A stretch of DNA of 64,000 nt from Mactra quadrangularis (GCA_025267735.1 CM046299.1:38020887-38084886), one strand, 5' to 3'; counted from the first letter of the stretch, positions 47,201 through 57,348 are shown. Program-made: numbers and translations. Notes: generated by a model not told the origin, from the letters alone.

Positions 47201-50200
47201 TGTCCTCGAACTTACTTTTATGTTTTTTTTATTAACCAATCTCTGTAATCTCAATTTGTTTACTTTTAGTTGCAAGTACAACTCCAGTATGCCAAGACAG
47301 TAAAACTGTGGATTGTAAATTTATGGATAGCAATCTAAATATATGCAGGGTCAATAATCTAGCATCTCAGATGTACTGTCCTAAATATTGTGGTTTATGT
47401 GGACCTTCAACTACGTCATCAGCTACAACAACAACTACAACCACTCCAAGCACCACAACCACTCCGAGCACTACAACCACTCCAAGCACCACTACGACCA
47501 CTAGCATGCCAACTACGAGCTCAAACAGCAATTGTAGCGACAAAAATGGTATCGATTGCAAAATGCTTGACTCAACTATTAAAATATGTTCAAATGCTGC
47601 TATGGCACAAACATATTGTCAAAAATACTGCGGTTATTGCGGACCTTCAACGATATCAACTCAAACACCAACTTCTACTATAAGTTCGACTATATCAACT
47701 ACACCATCGTCAACTTCTACTTCTTCCAGTAGTACGACGACATCAGCGCCTAGCACCACGACACCAAGCAGCACAACAGCTTCAACTCAGCCAACCAGTA
47801 CTACTGGAACAACTGCATCAACCACATCATCTGGACCATCAACCACACCGGGTGGTTGTGTTGACCAACAAGGCGTAGACTGTCATCTTCTTGACTCTCA
47901 TTTACAGATTTGTCAAGATATACCGTTAGCTGTATCATATTGTCCAAAGTACTGTGGATATTGTTTATCAACACCATCACTTGGTTCATCGTCAGGATCC
48001 ACAGTGTCAGCATCAGTAACCTCTATATCCACGGCTATGTCACCATCGTCTAGTATATCGACAACCAATGCGGCTTCCACGCCGTCATCAACACAAGGAT
48101 CATCATCTACTACAATGCCTTCTACGCCAACATCAACATTAGCGTCCTCATCAACTACCACAGGTATAATTTAACATTTGATATTTTGAAAATGAATTCT
48201 GATATTTAAGAGGTGGTGTACCATACAGAGCAATTAAATAAATCTTACATGAATGAAATTATGAGAAAAACTGATCATGTATACCGCAAGTAATTTGATC
48301 ATAATTAAGGTTTATTCATGTTTGCACAGATAACTCATTGTTACTCATTACGATAGAATCCGAAGCGCTTCTAATACACTCCGTGTGTTGAAAGAAGCTA
48401 TCTTATTGGCTGAAGTTGCCCTATAGTCTAACAAATTAAAGATGGCGTCGTTGCTTAAAAGAAGCGAAGTGACGTTCTTTGACCCTCTGAGAAAAGTCCA
48501 AGGCATGGCTTTTTTGTTTGGTTTTAGAACATAGTATGCTACGATAATGTGCAGGTCGTATTCTAGGTCATGCGTGTTTTTGTACTTTAAACAAGGACTT
48601 GCCCACTAAATAGGTAAATAAGCTAATGCATTGGCAGCATTTTACTGATTTTAAACAGGCCATTTTTATGTGTAAAATTTATTTTAAATAGTGTGTATGC
48701 ACATTGTAAATTTTATATAATGATATGTTTATAAACTAATTAAATTATAAAATTGTAAAAAAAATTCACCCCTAAATATTGGTGTGTAATGAAACTGGCT
48801 ACGTTTATATACGCAATGTTTACGTGGAATGACCTGTAACATGTAAAGTGATTTGTTTATGTTTATGATTTGATGTTCATTTGGGATGGAGTTCTGTATT
48901 CTATTTAATGTATTGGATCGGAAGAAAAACATAAAATCGCATCTAATAACCTTTCTTAAAAAACGTTGCAGCTCTACACATAACACAATGTAAATTTTAA
49001 TGATCGTTGCACTTCTCAACATAACACTGTGTTAACGTTAATTATGTATGCTGAATGTATTCCAGGTTCCACACAAACGACATCCGGATGTTCAGATGGT
49101 GTAGGTGTTGACTGTAAGCTATTGAATAATACGTTAAGTATATGTGGCAGTCCATCAATGTCAATGCTATATTGTCAAAAATTCTGTGGCTATTGCTTAA
49201 GTACACCGAAATTTCCTTCCTCTTCAACGACGAGTCAATCTACTACACAGCCAACCACGACGAGCCAATCGACTACACAGCCAATCACAACGAGTCAATC
49301 GACTACACAACCAATCACATCGAGTCAATCGACTACACAACCAATCACGACGAGCCAATCTACTACACAGCCAATCACGACGAGTCAATCGACTACACAG
49401 CAAACAACAACAAGTCAATCTACTACACAGCCAACCACATCGAATCAACCGACTACACAAAGTAAGATGATATCAATATTTAATAAAATTTAAACGTTTT
49501 TTTATCTCTATTTTCCTTTTTCTGATACCCTGTTTATTTTAGCTAACTAAAAAGTTCTTGTAATCGAATCTATTCTTCAAGAGTGTTGGTTTTACGATTT
49601 TACTTCGGCTTTTATTTGTAGGTTATAGTTTTTTCTTATGTATAACTTTTTTCTCCGTTATGCACATAGCATTATATTAGATTCAATATTGTGTCCCTAA
49701 TCACAAAACTCCAAGACTCCTGGAGGATGTGTCACAATTTTCCGGTAAATGTTTAAAGAGAAATCAAACATTAATATATATTATATTGTTTCACTCCAAA
49801 CATAAAACCGTTGTAAGTATTTGTTCTGATATTTAATCAACACGCACGATTTAAAGTTATCAACATTGTAGTATACAGTTTACTAACCAATTATTAGTAA
49901 ATTAAAGCGCAGTGATTATTTAGACGTAAATCATTGAGCAAAATATCTATAGCGTATTCATCTTTAAATATATCTGTGCTATTTTCAGGTTTAACCTCTA
50001 CCACATCCGGATGCATGGACAAACCAACAATTGATTGTCGTTTATTAAACATGACTCTAGGAATGTGTGGTAAACCTAACACAGCAGTCTTATACTGTAA
50101 GAAATACTGTGGATTATGTAACTACACTCCACAGTCTACACAAAGTACTCAGACAACTTCTGCACAATCAACTACTGTTAGACAATCCACAGTAAGTAAA

Positions 50201-53200
50201 CAAACAAAAGCAGCTCTAAGTACTTCACCAAATAGACCAATAACTACTGGAAAATTAACAACTGCCAGTCAATCTACAACTGCCGCCGGTCAATCTACAA
50301 CCGCCGGTCAATCAACAACTGCCGCCGGTCAATCAACAACTGCCGCCGGTCAATCTACAACTTTCAGTCAATCAACAACCGCCAGTCAATCAACAACAGC
50401 CGGTCAATCAACAACTGCCGGTCAATTAACAACCGCAAGTCAATCAACGGCTGCTGGTCAATCAACTACTGCCGGTCAATCAACAACAGCCGGTCAATCT
50501 ACAACTGCCAGTCAATCAACAACTGTCGGTCAATCAACAACTGCCGGTCAATCAACTACTGCCGGTCAATCAACAACCGCAGGTCAATCTACAACAGCTG
50601 GTCAATCAACAACAGCCGCCGGTCAATCTACAACTGCCGCCGGTCAATCCACAACTGCTAGTCAATCTACAACAGCTGGTCAATCTACAACTGCCGGTCA
50701 ATCAACAACCGCAAGTCAATCAACGGCTGCTGGTCAATCAACTACTTCCGGTCAATCAACAACAGCCGGTCAATCTACAACTGCCAGTCAATCAACAACT
50801 GTCGGTCAATCAACAACTGCCGGTCAATCAACTACTGTTGGTCAATCAACAACCTCAGGTCAATCTACAACTGCTGGTCAATCAACAACAGCCGCCGGTC
50901 AATCTACAACTGCCGCCAGTCAATCCACAACTGCTGGTCAATCTACAACTGCTGGTCAATCTGCAACTGCTGGTCAATCTACAACTGCCGGTAAATCAAC
51001 AACTGCCGGTCAATCAACAACCGCAAGTCAATCAACGACTGCTGGCCAATCAACTACCGCCGGTCAATCAACAACAGCCGGCCAATCAACAACAGCCGGC
51101 CAATCAACAACTGCCGGTCAATCAACAACAGTTGGTCAATCAACAACAGCCGGTCAATTGACATCTACTACCGGTCAATCTACAACAGCTGGTCAATCAA
51201 CAACCGCAAGTCTATCAACGCCTGCTGGTCAATCAACTACCGCCGGTCAATCAACAACAGCCGGTCAGTCTACAACAGCCGGTCAGTCTACAACAGCCGG
51301 TCAATCAACAACTGCCGGTCAATCAACAACTGCCGGCCAATCAACAACTGCCGGTCAATCAACAACTGCTAGTCAATCCACTACTGCCGGCCAATCAACA
51401 ACTGCCGGTCAATCTACGACTGCCAGTCAATCTACAACAGCTGGCCAATCAACAACTGCCGGTCAATCAACAACCGCAAGTCAATTAACGACTGCCAGTC
51501 AATCTTCTGGTCAATTTTCTCCTGCCGGTCAATCTACAACTGCTGGTCAATCAACTACTGCTGGTCAATTAGCAACCGCAGGTCAATCTACGACTGCTGG
51601 CCAATCTACGACTGCCAGTCAATCTACTACTGCCGGTCAATCTACAACTGCTGGTCAATCAACAACTGCCGGTCAATCAACAACCGCTTCTCAATCTACG
51701 ACTGTTGGTCAATCTACAACAGCTGGTCAATCAACAACATCCGGCCAATCAACAACCGCCTCTCAATTTACGACTGCTGGTCAATCTACAACAGCCGGTC
51801 AGTCAACAACTGCCGGTCAATCAACAACTGCCGGTATATCATCGACTGCTGGTCAATCTACAACTGCTGGCCAATCAACTACTGCTGGTCAATCTACAAC
51901 GGCTGGTCAATCTACAACTGCTAGTCAATCAACAACTGCAGGTCTATCAACTACCCCAGGTCAATCTACGATAGCTAGTCTATACACGACAGCCGGTCAG
52001 TTAGTTATTGCCAGTCAACCGACAACAACTGGCCAATTAACAACTATTGGTCAATCAACGACTTCAGTTCTATCAACAACCGCTAGTCAATCTATTGCTC
52101 AATCAACAACGCCAGGTGCGTCAACAACGCATGGTGCGTCAACAACGCCTGGTGCGTCAACAACGTCAGGGGCGTCAACAACAGCAGCTCAATCAACAAC
52201 GTCAGGGGCGTCAACAACAGCAGCTCAATCAACAACGTCAGGGGCGTCAACAACAGCAGCTCAATCAACAACGCCAGGAGCGTCAACAACCGCATCTCAA
52301 TCGACAACTTCAGGTTCGTCATCAACAACCCCAGTTCAATCGACAACGTCAGGTTCGTCAACAACGTCAGGTGCGTCAACAACGTCAGGTGCGTCAACAA
52401 CGTCAGGTACGTCAACAACCGCAGCTCAATCAACAACGTCAGGTGCGTCATCAACAACGGCATCTCAATCGACAACTTCAGGTGCGTCATCAACAACCCC
52501 AGCTCAATCGACAACGTCAGGTGCGTCATCAACAACCGCAGCTCAATCGACAACTTCAGGTGCGTCATCAACAACCCCAGCTCAATCGACAACGTCAGGT
52601 TCGTCAACAACGTCAGGTGCGTCAACAACGTCAGGTGCGTCAACAACGTCAGGTGCGTCAACAACGTCAGGTACGTCAACAACGGCAGCTCAATCAGCAA
52701 CGTCAGGTGCGTCATCAACGTCCGCAGTTCAATCAACAACGTCAGGTGCGTCGTCAACAACTGCAGCTAAATCAATAACGTCAGGTGCGTCAACAACAGC
52801 ATCTCAATCGACAACGTCAGGTGCGTCGTCAACAACAGCTGCTCAATCAACAACGTCAGGTGCGTCAACCACTTTAGCTCAATCAACAACGTCAGGTGCG
52901 TCATCAACAACCGCAGCTCAGTCGACAACGTCAGGTGCGTCATCAACAACCGCAGCTCAGTCGACAACGTCAGGTGCGTCGTCAACAACCGCAGCTCAGT
53001 CGACAACGCCAGGAGCGTCATCAACAACCGCAGCTCAATCGACAACGTCAGGTGCGTCAACAACAGCAGCTCAATCGACAACTTCAAGTGCGTCGTCAAC
53101 AACCGCAGCTCAGTCGACAACGTCAGGTGCGTCGTCAACAACCGCAGCTCAGTCGACAACGTCAGGTGCGTCATCAACAACCGCATCTCAATCGACAACG

Positions 53201-54058
53201 TCAGGTGCGTCGTCAACAACCGCAGCTCAGTCGACAACTTCAGGTGCGTCGTCAACAACCGCAGCTCAGTCGACAACGTCAGGTGCGTCGTCAACAACTG
53301 CTGCTCAATCAACAACGTCAGGTGCGTCAACCACTTTAGCTCAATCAACAACGTCAGGTGCGTCATCAACAACCGCAGCTCAATCAACAACGTCAGGTGC
53401 GTCAACAACTATTGGAAAAACAACAACCCCTACTACAACAGTAAGTCCACCGCTTCCATCAAAACCGACAACACCAACTATGAAATCGACGACATCTACA
53501 ATAACTACAACAAGTGGAGCGACTACATCTTCTAGTACACTTAGTTCAACAAGTCAAGCAAGTAGTTCAAGTATTTCAACTTCATCTTTATCAACAACAT
53601 CTTCTTCACTTTCAACGTCAAGTCAATCCACTACTAGTTCAGTATCATCACCTACAGTCTCGTCAACAACATTGAATACCACACAATCATCAACGTCTAT
53701 GAGTAGCCCAGCTTCAACAACGACTACCACACCAGCATCAACTACACCAGATCCGTGCAAAGATCATGGCTTAGATTGTAAGTTACTAGACTCGTTCTGG
53801 GGCATTTGTAAAAAGTTTTCGACGGCCACAAACTGTCTGACGTATTGCGGATTCTGTACAAATGGTTTGTTAGCCACAAATAAAATTAACAGAGCATCAA
53901 CTGCACCGACAACTGTTACAACAACGATGAAACCTACTACACCTGTGTGCCAAGATACAACTGGGGTAGACTGTGGTGTCTTAGACCAATTCTGGCATGT
54001 TTGTAATGATAGAAAAACAGCCACAAATTGTTTAAAATACTGTAAATTTTGTCCATAG
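38249..54058 (+). CDS. secreted F5/8C-mucin-ShK multidomain protein (5' end not found)
   Basis: Seven exons join in one frame: 38,249-38,275, 39,444-39,631, 45,293-45,421, 46,326-46,767, 47,270-48,163, 49,066-49,461 and 49,989-54,058, giving 6,146 nt and about 2,040 residues. Order: a complete F5/8 type C domain of about 150 residues, T/P mucin, three ShK-like modules with S/T linkers, one ShK module plus decapeptide repeats, one ShK module, about 1,200 residues of mucin repeat, and two terminal ShK-like modules. Discoidin folds bind glycans or lipids, mucin stretches are O-glycosylated, and ShK modules are disulfide-rich. Together they suggest a secreted mucus, shell-matrix or lectin-like adhesive protein (inference). 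All introns are GT-AG with matching phase. The signal peptide was not seen. AATAAA follows the stop at 54,081. Confidence 0.88.
38976..39380. mobile_element. TTCGGAAC-family TIR element in the mucin gene intron
   Basis: The left end GTTCGGAACTCCTCGGTCAA and right end (reverse complement) ATTCGGAACATCTCGACCAT bound about 405 bp. GAATAACCTAGACATATTTA and TTTTGGAACTACTTTTGCGT match the element around 62 kb. GTTGAAGTAAACAAATC and ATGTTTCGTTTTTAG match one half of the 24,144 hairpin. Flanks GATATTG and GATATAT suggest a poor TSD. Confidence 0.75.
39444..39631 (+). CDS. F5/8C domain exon 1
   Basis: It encodes the opening Cys (VCKNSL), then VVMTASSSQF, PQLARLDN, AGGWVAGQHDQNQYLQ. These are the hallmark positions of F5/8 type C domains: SSS after a hydrophobic strand, ARL, GW.., and QYLQ at the end of a strand. 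The acceptor is CTATATTTCAG and the donor CAG|GTTAGT, phase 1-0. An ATG at 39,419 in the same frame lies in the intron and is unlikely to be the start. Confidence 0.9.
39655..39998 (-). mobile_element. SINE family 2 copy in the mucin gene intron
   Basis: The minus strand carries GGAGCAGTGATCCAG, a weak B box (GGTACCGTGTTTGAAACCC), the CCCAAGTTTAATTGGGTACT body and TTTGAACCACACTTAAAC at its 3' end. Diverged from 4,011. Confidence 0.7.
40000..41160. other. intron, no feature seen
   Basis: AT-rich intronic DNA of the mucin gene without supported elements. Confidence 0.45.
41161..41215. repeat. (ACAGA)n-type run followed by TAATTTATTTCAG
   Basis: ACAGAACAAAACAGAACAAA, then ACAGAACAGATAATTTAT. 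The same ACAGAACAGATAATTTAT word ends the window at 63,983-64,000. Two occurrences of this exact junction suggest the terminus of a retroelement seen in minus orientation. Confidence 0.55.
41625..42136 (+). mobile_element. MULE-like non-autonomous TIR element, copy B
   Basis: The element 41,634-42,127 (494 bp) is flanked by the perfect 9-bp TSD GACGTATAG. Ends are TAGTCTGGATTACCTG and (reverse complement) TTTGTCTGGTTCCCAG. Subterminal GTCAGGCAAG...GATCATGGCGGC faces GTCAGGCAAAGCATGATCAT, extending the imperfect TIR to about 60 bp. Homologous to 20,014-20,487. Confidence 0.92.
42405..42478 (+). mobile_element. tRNA-like SINE head
   Basis: ATAGCCAAGTGGATGTGATA (A-box-like), GACTTGTAATCC (anticodon-arm-like) and GTAGGTTCGAATCCCACTAC (strong B box). 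The putative acceptor strands do not pair, so a functional tRNA is unlikely. Confidence 0.5.
42500..42860. repeat. (GACCGAAATGCAAAA)-type variable minisatellite
   Basis: About 25 irregular repeats of GACCGAAA, GGACCGAAATGCAAAA and GATCGA/GAGATGG variants. No fixed period. ORFs on both strands derive from it. Confidence 0.88.
42889..43015. repeat. purine (GA/GGGA)-rich tract
   Basis: About 125 bases almost entirely of A and G on the plus strand (GGGAGAGAGGGAAAGAGAAA-type). It adjoins the minisatellite and is potentially triplex/H-DNA forming. Confidence 0.9.
43016..44543. other. intron, no feature seen
   Basis: Non-coding intron of the mucin gene. Confidence 0.45.
44544..45025. mobile_element. 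TIR element with 5-bp TSD
   Basis: Element 44,549-45,020 (472 bp). The TIR GGTTACATACCACTAAAT is perfect at 44,549-44,566 and inverted at 45,003-45,020, flanked by TAACA on both sides. Near the left end are two ACCGGAAGTA words (44,571 and 44,588). No coding content; the superfamily is not assigned. Confidence 0.92.
45293..45421 (+). CDS. F5/8C domain exon 2
   Basis: 43 codons, phase 0-0: IEFDSPSVVRGLVTQGRNGC, then CQHWVENYTVSYSKDCKTWT. It matches the F5/8C core (V.G..TQGR......WV..Y.v.yS.DG..W). The adjacent Cys pair is unusual for the family. It continues exactly after ...QYLQ of the previous exon, across an intron of 5.7 kb. Confidence 0.92.
45640..45700 (+). mobile_element. tRNA-like SINE head fragment
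   Basis: GGTCGTTTCCAGTCAGAATG and GGGTTCGATTCCCGACAGC give box A-like and B-like words with tRNA spacing. No conserved body was recognised. Confidence 0.4.
46326..46767 (+). CDS. F5/8C domain exon 3 plus Thr/Pro mucin stretch
   Basis: The first part reads PFNGNTDQNSKVENMFKCPI, TAKCIRIEPKSFNGKISMRV and DTLGC, the end of an F5/8C domain (F...I.AryIRi.P....g.I.MR.El.GC). The closing Cys pairs with the opening one in this family. It then switches to about 90 residues of TTPTTPSTT-type mucin. Spliced at T|GTATGT (46,768). If not spliced, the frame runs on to TAA at 46,814, adding a 15-residue hydrophobic tail. Confidence 0.9.
47270..48163 (+). CDS. exon with three ShK-like modules and S/T linkers
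   Basis: Phase 1-1. Six-Cys modules lie at 47,290-47,400, 47,533-47,640 and 47,857-47,964. Their pattern is C-x-D...(V/I)DC..(L/M)(L/M)DS....IC......A..YC.KYCGxC, matching ShK/SXC domains in cysteine count and the C-x3-C-x2-C end. They are separated by TTTTPST and STSSS/STTPS linkers. The donor follows ACCACAG at 48,163. Confidence 0.9.
49066..49461 (+). CDS. exon with ShK-like module and decapeptide repeats
   Basis: Phase 1-1. The module at 49,089-49,196 (GCSDGVGVDCKLLNNTLSIC ... LYCQKFCGYC) is followed by about eight copies of the decapeptide STTQPxTTSQ, a 30-bp tandem unit. The acceptor is TATTCCAG and the donor CAAA|GTAAGA. Confidence 0.9.
49989..54058 (+). CDS. terminal 4,070-nt exon: ShK, giant mucin repeat, two ShK-like modules
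   Basis: It starts after a CTATTTTCAG acceptor. An ShK module at 50,012-50,119 is followed by about 100 hexapeptides of TTAGQS/TTASQS type (18-bp unit, about 50,265-52,090). A second dialect follows, STTSGA with TTAAQSTTSGASS (52,100-53,410), then an S/T linker and two ShK-like modules at 53,756-53,857 and 53,948-54,052, then TAG. The two last modules have FW before the third Cys and TATNC in place of the AxxYC segment. The frame is intact across 1,356 codons despite the repeats. The long ORFs on the other strand are shadows of the repeat. Confidence 0.95.
50265..52090 (+). repeat. 18-bp coding minisatellite (TTAGQS), about 100 copies
   Basis: The unit is CAATCAACAACTGCCGGT with synonymous and S/G-alternating variants. 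Higher-order similarity is seen (blocks with ASQSTTAGQSTTAGQ recur). Confidence 0.95.
52100..53410 (+). repeat. second coding minisatellite (STTSGA / AAQ dialect)
   Basis: 18-bp TCAACAACGTCAGGTGCG units alternate with 39-bp units that add TCATCAACAACCGCAGCTCA. The change from the upstream repeat is abrupt at about 52,100. Confidence 0.93.
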
Positions 54059-54080
54059 TATATTGTACAAAATGGATTTA

Positions 54081-54086
54081 AATAAA
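54081..54086 (+). terminator. AATAAA polyadenylation signal of the mucin gene
   Basis: It lies 22 bases after the TAG at 54,056-54,058. Further T-rich sequence follows at about 54,125 and 54,305. Confidence 0.55.
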
Positions 54087-55290
54087 CTTAATGTGGTTGC
54101 CTTTTTTATAAGTCTTCTATCACAATGTTTTTTTTCTGATTGTTTTTGGCATGTTGTCCGAAGTAGTTATCTAAATTTCGTTTATTTATTGGCGATGTTT
54201 CTTTTACGTATTTTCTTATACTTATGTATGTTGCAAATGCTTTTTCGACTTTTTTCTTCCCAAATTTATAAGGAAAAATCTAAAAAGGAAATACAAAAAA
54301 TTATTTTTTTTTTTCGCGCATGTGCAATGTGTCATTTTTACTAATATTTATGTGGGCTGTTCCTCGTATTCGCTAGAACCATCGACTGATATTATTGGAT
54401 TGGACTAAGTAATGTGTATATTTCTTGGTAAAAACATCACATTATTTGGCGTGCTCTCGAACGGATTTTCCGCATCTCCTAGCCTTCTTAAGCCTTCCAA
54501 CTTCCAATATGGTGTTACCTCTCGATGACTTCTTAATTATATTGCTAGCCGTTTTTGGTTGCTTAGGTTAAATGAATTGCAAACGGGGGATGTAATAAAA
54601 ACAGTTACTAGTAACTAGATTTCGTGTAAGTTTTAGTATTTCGGCTTTAAATAGTTTCCAATATATACAGTTTCCTTAAAAAATTCTTGGTCAAATGAAA
54701 TTTTGAGAAATAACTACCGCAAGAAATTTAACTTTAATTAAAGTTATAAATGTAACATAGTTTGAATAATATGATGATAAACTTATTGATATTGTTTTGG
54801 ACTGATTTTTTTTCATGCATGGCAAGTGGGATTCAATTGATCTTAAAACTGGAGTTTTGTTCAAGGCATATTGGAGGAGACTGTATGATCAGCACACGCC
54901 ACTAAAGTACACGATCTCGTTTATGACAGCAGATTGAATTGCCCTGTTCAATGATAAGGGTCAATGATTGTCTCGGTTGATAAAGATTCAACACGACTTT
55001 TCGTTCAACTTTTCGTTAAATCTACTCGTTCATTGATTTTTACTTAAGTAACAACTTTTCTAAAACTTTCAAAATTGTATTAAACCAGTTTTGAAGCAGT
55101 TAAACAGTCTGACATTACTTACAATTTAGTGCAAATTGACTTACAACTGTAACAGATGGTGGTTTAATATTTAAAACCTTACCCCTCTAGTAACGTACGG
55201 GATAGAAAATTGCAGTGGTTTTAGTGAATAATTTGTACTGTCATGTTGTATTTTTATACTGGGTTTACGCATTGTTTTGTTTTGGTCTTT
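54087..55290. other. 3' flank, no feature seen
   Basis: T-rich; a 93-codon hydrophobic ORF (54,063-54,344) is a low-complexity artefact. Confidence 0.45.
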
Positions 55291-55490
55291 TTACGACGCC
55301 CAGCGCACCTAACCTAGCTTTCCTGGACCCTTGTCTGTAACCAGTACTCGCCTACCTTTCAACAAGGCACTTGACATTATTGTAAATTTTCAAGAAAAGG
55401 TATAACCTCCCCGGGTGGGATTGGAACCATTGATAAGAGGTACCCTTTCGGATACTAAATTTGAAATCCAGGCGTGCTACCAACAATCAT
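55290..55490 (-). mobile_element. degraded tRNA-derived repeat (possible third SINE family)
   Basis: The minus strand has GGTAGCACGCCTGGATTTC and GGTTCCAATCCCACCCGGG (B box), then ATACCTTTTCTTGAAAATTT, AAGTGCCTTGTTGAAAGGTA and AAGGGTCCAGGAAAGCTAGG. Only one copy in the window, so the boundaries are tentative. Confidence 0.5.
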
Positions 55491-55692
55491 GTTGTATTCA
55501 TATTTAATTTGTTCACATGTCTTTTCCATGTAAACTGTGACGAAATAAAAGATATGGCCTGTTTTGTTTTATACGTCTAACAGTCTGTAAGTCAGATTGT
55601 CTCAAAATATGAAGATGTATTTTCCTAAAACAATTACAGACACTGGCAATTAATAAATGTTTAAAAACCAATTGAACGAATCAGTGATTGAG

Positions 55693-56701
55693 TACAGTGA
55701 ACTCGACAGTTCCGGGTCAGTAACGAAACAAACGATGCGTGTCTCTTCAAAACGAAAGTTGGGGGAATCAAACCTGCATAAATTGATAAACAAATACTTC
55801 CACTTTACCATGCTATATTAAATTAATAGTGTTTCTTTGCTTGTAATTGCCTACAATTTTCGAAATTGCATGTTGCAAACTCGATAGTTACGGGTCGCAC
55901 TTGCCAATTCCGGGTCACGTGACAGATGCTTGTCTCTGTAATCCGGAGTGGTCTCAACAGGGTTAAAATCAATAAAACTGTCGACTTTTTGTCCATTAAG
56001 ACTTTATCTCATATTTTCTTCCAAGTTAAACAAAAATAAAGCTTGTAAATTAAAGATCTAATCATGTCACTTGCAATTACCTATTGCATATAAAAACAAG
56101 TACCATGAATACAATTATATAGTTGTGTGTAAAAAGTAAAACTCAAAATATCAAACAATAATTGTATTTAATTGACAAATATCTTACATATGGGATATAA
56201 TTATGTATAAAATAAACTTTAAATGTTAAAAAAATACTTTTTAATTCAAATAAATGATTGTATATAATAGGGGTTAAGTTTTGACCCGAAATTGTCACGT
56301 GCTTAACAGGTCAAATTGTCTGCATTATTGTCAAACAGTAATTAGATTAAACAAATCTATGAGTTAAATCGTGTTCACCGATAAATTTCCAGCAAAATGA
56401 TGTGCAATAAGGACTTATTTTATCTAAATTATGGATATAAATCGCTGTTTTTTCGAACGCATGGACGAAACGTTCACGTACTTTCGCATTGGTTGGAAAC
56501 GACGCTGTTTAGTGTTTCATGACTATGACTTCCGGTAGAGAAATGTTAACTTGGAAAGTTTGTGTATTGGTAGCTAAGTGGTTAGAGTACATGACTTAAC
56601 TATCATATAATCAAAATATTGAATGTTTAAGGAATCGTCTGTACTATTTTAAAAAAGTGACCCGGAATTGTCGATGACCCGGAACTGTCGAGTTCGCTGT
56701 A
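55693..56701. mobile_element. pogo/Tc1-type non-autonomous element, 1,005 bp
   Basis: TA on each side. The ends CAGTGAACTCGACAGTTCCG and (reverse complement) CAGCGAACTCGACAGTTCCG continue GGTCA, a 25-bp TIR with one mismatch. Additional CCGGGTCA/TGACCCGGAA-type words lie at about 55,891, 55,907, 56,283, 56,659 and 56,676. No transposase ORF. Confidence 0.9.
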
Positions 56702-57037
56702 CCTTTAAATACCTTTCGATATATTTTCTCATAAGCGGGTAGGACGGTTTAGTCAGACAATACTTGACCGTCAATTAATCGTGGATATCGGTGATGAATA
56801 TTTATAGCTCTGTATTAGAATTTGTGTTGGAGTAATAGTTTATTATAAAATATTCTGTAAGCTTAAACAGTGCTGTCTTAAGAAAATGGATGCACTGATT
56901 TCTGTGTTGTTTGTTATTAAATAATGTTTATATAAATTGTTAACATTGATACTTGTTTGTTAAATGCATTTGTAGTTTGCAAGCTTTCGTTCGTGTTGTT
57001 TTACATTTACGTCGTCAAGATTTCAACTCCATACATG
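56702..57037. other. no feature seen
   Basis: Short non-coding spacer between the pogo-like element and the SINE pair. Confidence 0.45.
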
Positions 57038-57348
57038 TTTTGGGCTGGGTTAACGCCATACCAACGCACTTTTTTTAGTTTTAGTCATATTACGGCGGTC
57101 AGTCAATCTATTTACCGTTCTTGGAAAGCCTAAATCTAGGGATTTAACTGCTAACCAGTTACTAAGCGCATACTTTCGTCAGTAACTTACAACTGACCTA
57201 CATGATTAAGAATCAAAAGTAAGAGGGAGAATGGTCGTATAAATTATTTCATGACCAAGCTCTACGAAAGTATGTGCCGCCCATAAATCGAATCTACGAC
57301 CCTTTGATAAGTGATTTGTACGGTACCTTCTAAGCTAGCCGGGCAGCT
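57038..57348 (-). mobile_element. SINE family 1 copy
   Basis: The minus strand reads GCTGCCCGGCTAGCTTAGAA at the head and GGCGTTAACCCAGCCC at the tail, with a diverged B box. It is separated by 60 bp from a second copy in the same orientation. Confidence 0.85.

Noticed and set aside
49142..49465. ORF rich in IDYTANHDESIDYT
   Set aside because: +2 shadow of the STTQPxTTSQ repeat exon.
51705..52778. Plus-strand Gln/Val/Arg-rich ORFs (VNQQ, VRQQRQ)
   Set aside because: Other-frame shadows of the mucin exon.
52092..53408. Minus-strand ORFs of 213-222 codons rich in LTLLIEL
   Set aside because: Antisense shadows of the 18/39-bp mucin repeat; the plus strand is one continuous 1,356-codon exon with cysteine modules at both ends.
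47290..54052. ShK-like modules taken as venom-type toxins
   Set aside because: They are embedded as repeated modules in a very large mucin, a common non-toxin use of the fold in animals; nothing in the sequence supports channel-blocking activity.
54063..54344. 93-codon hydrophobic ORF just after the mucin stop codon
   Set aside because: T-rich 3' UTR sequence; no upstream promoter, no Cys or TM pattern typical of a family.
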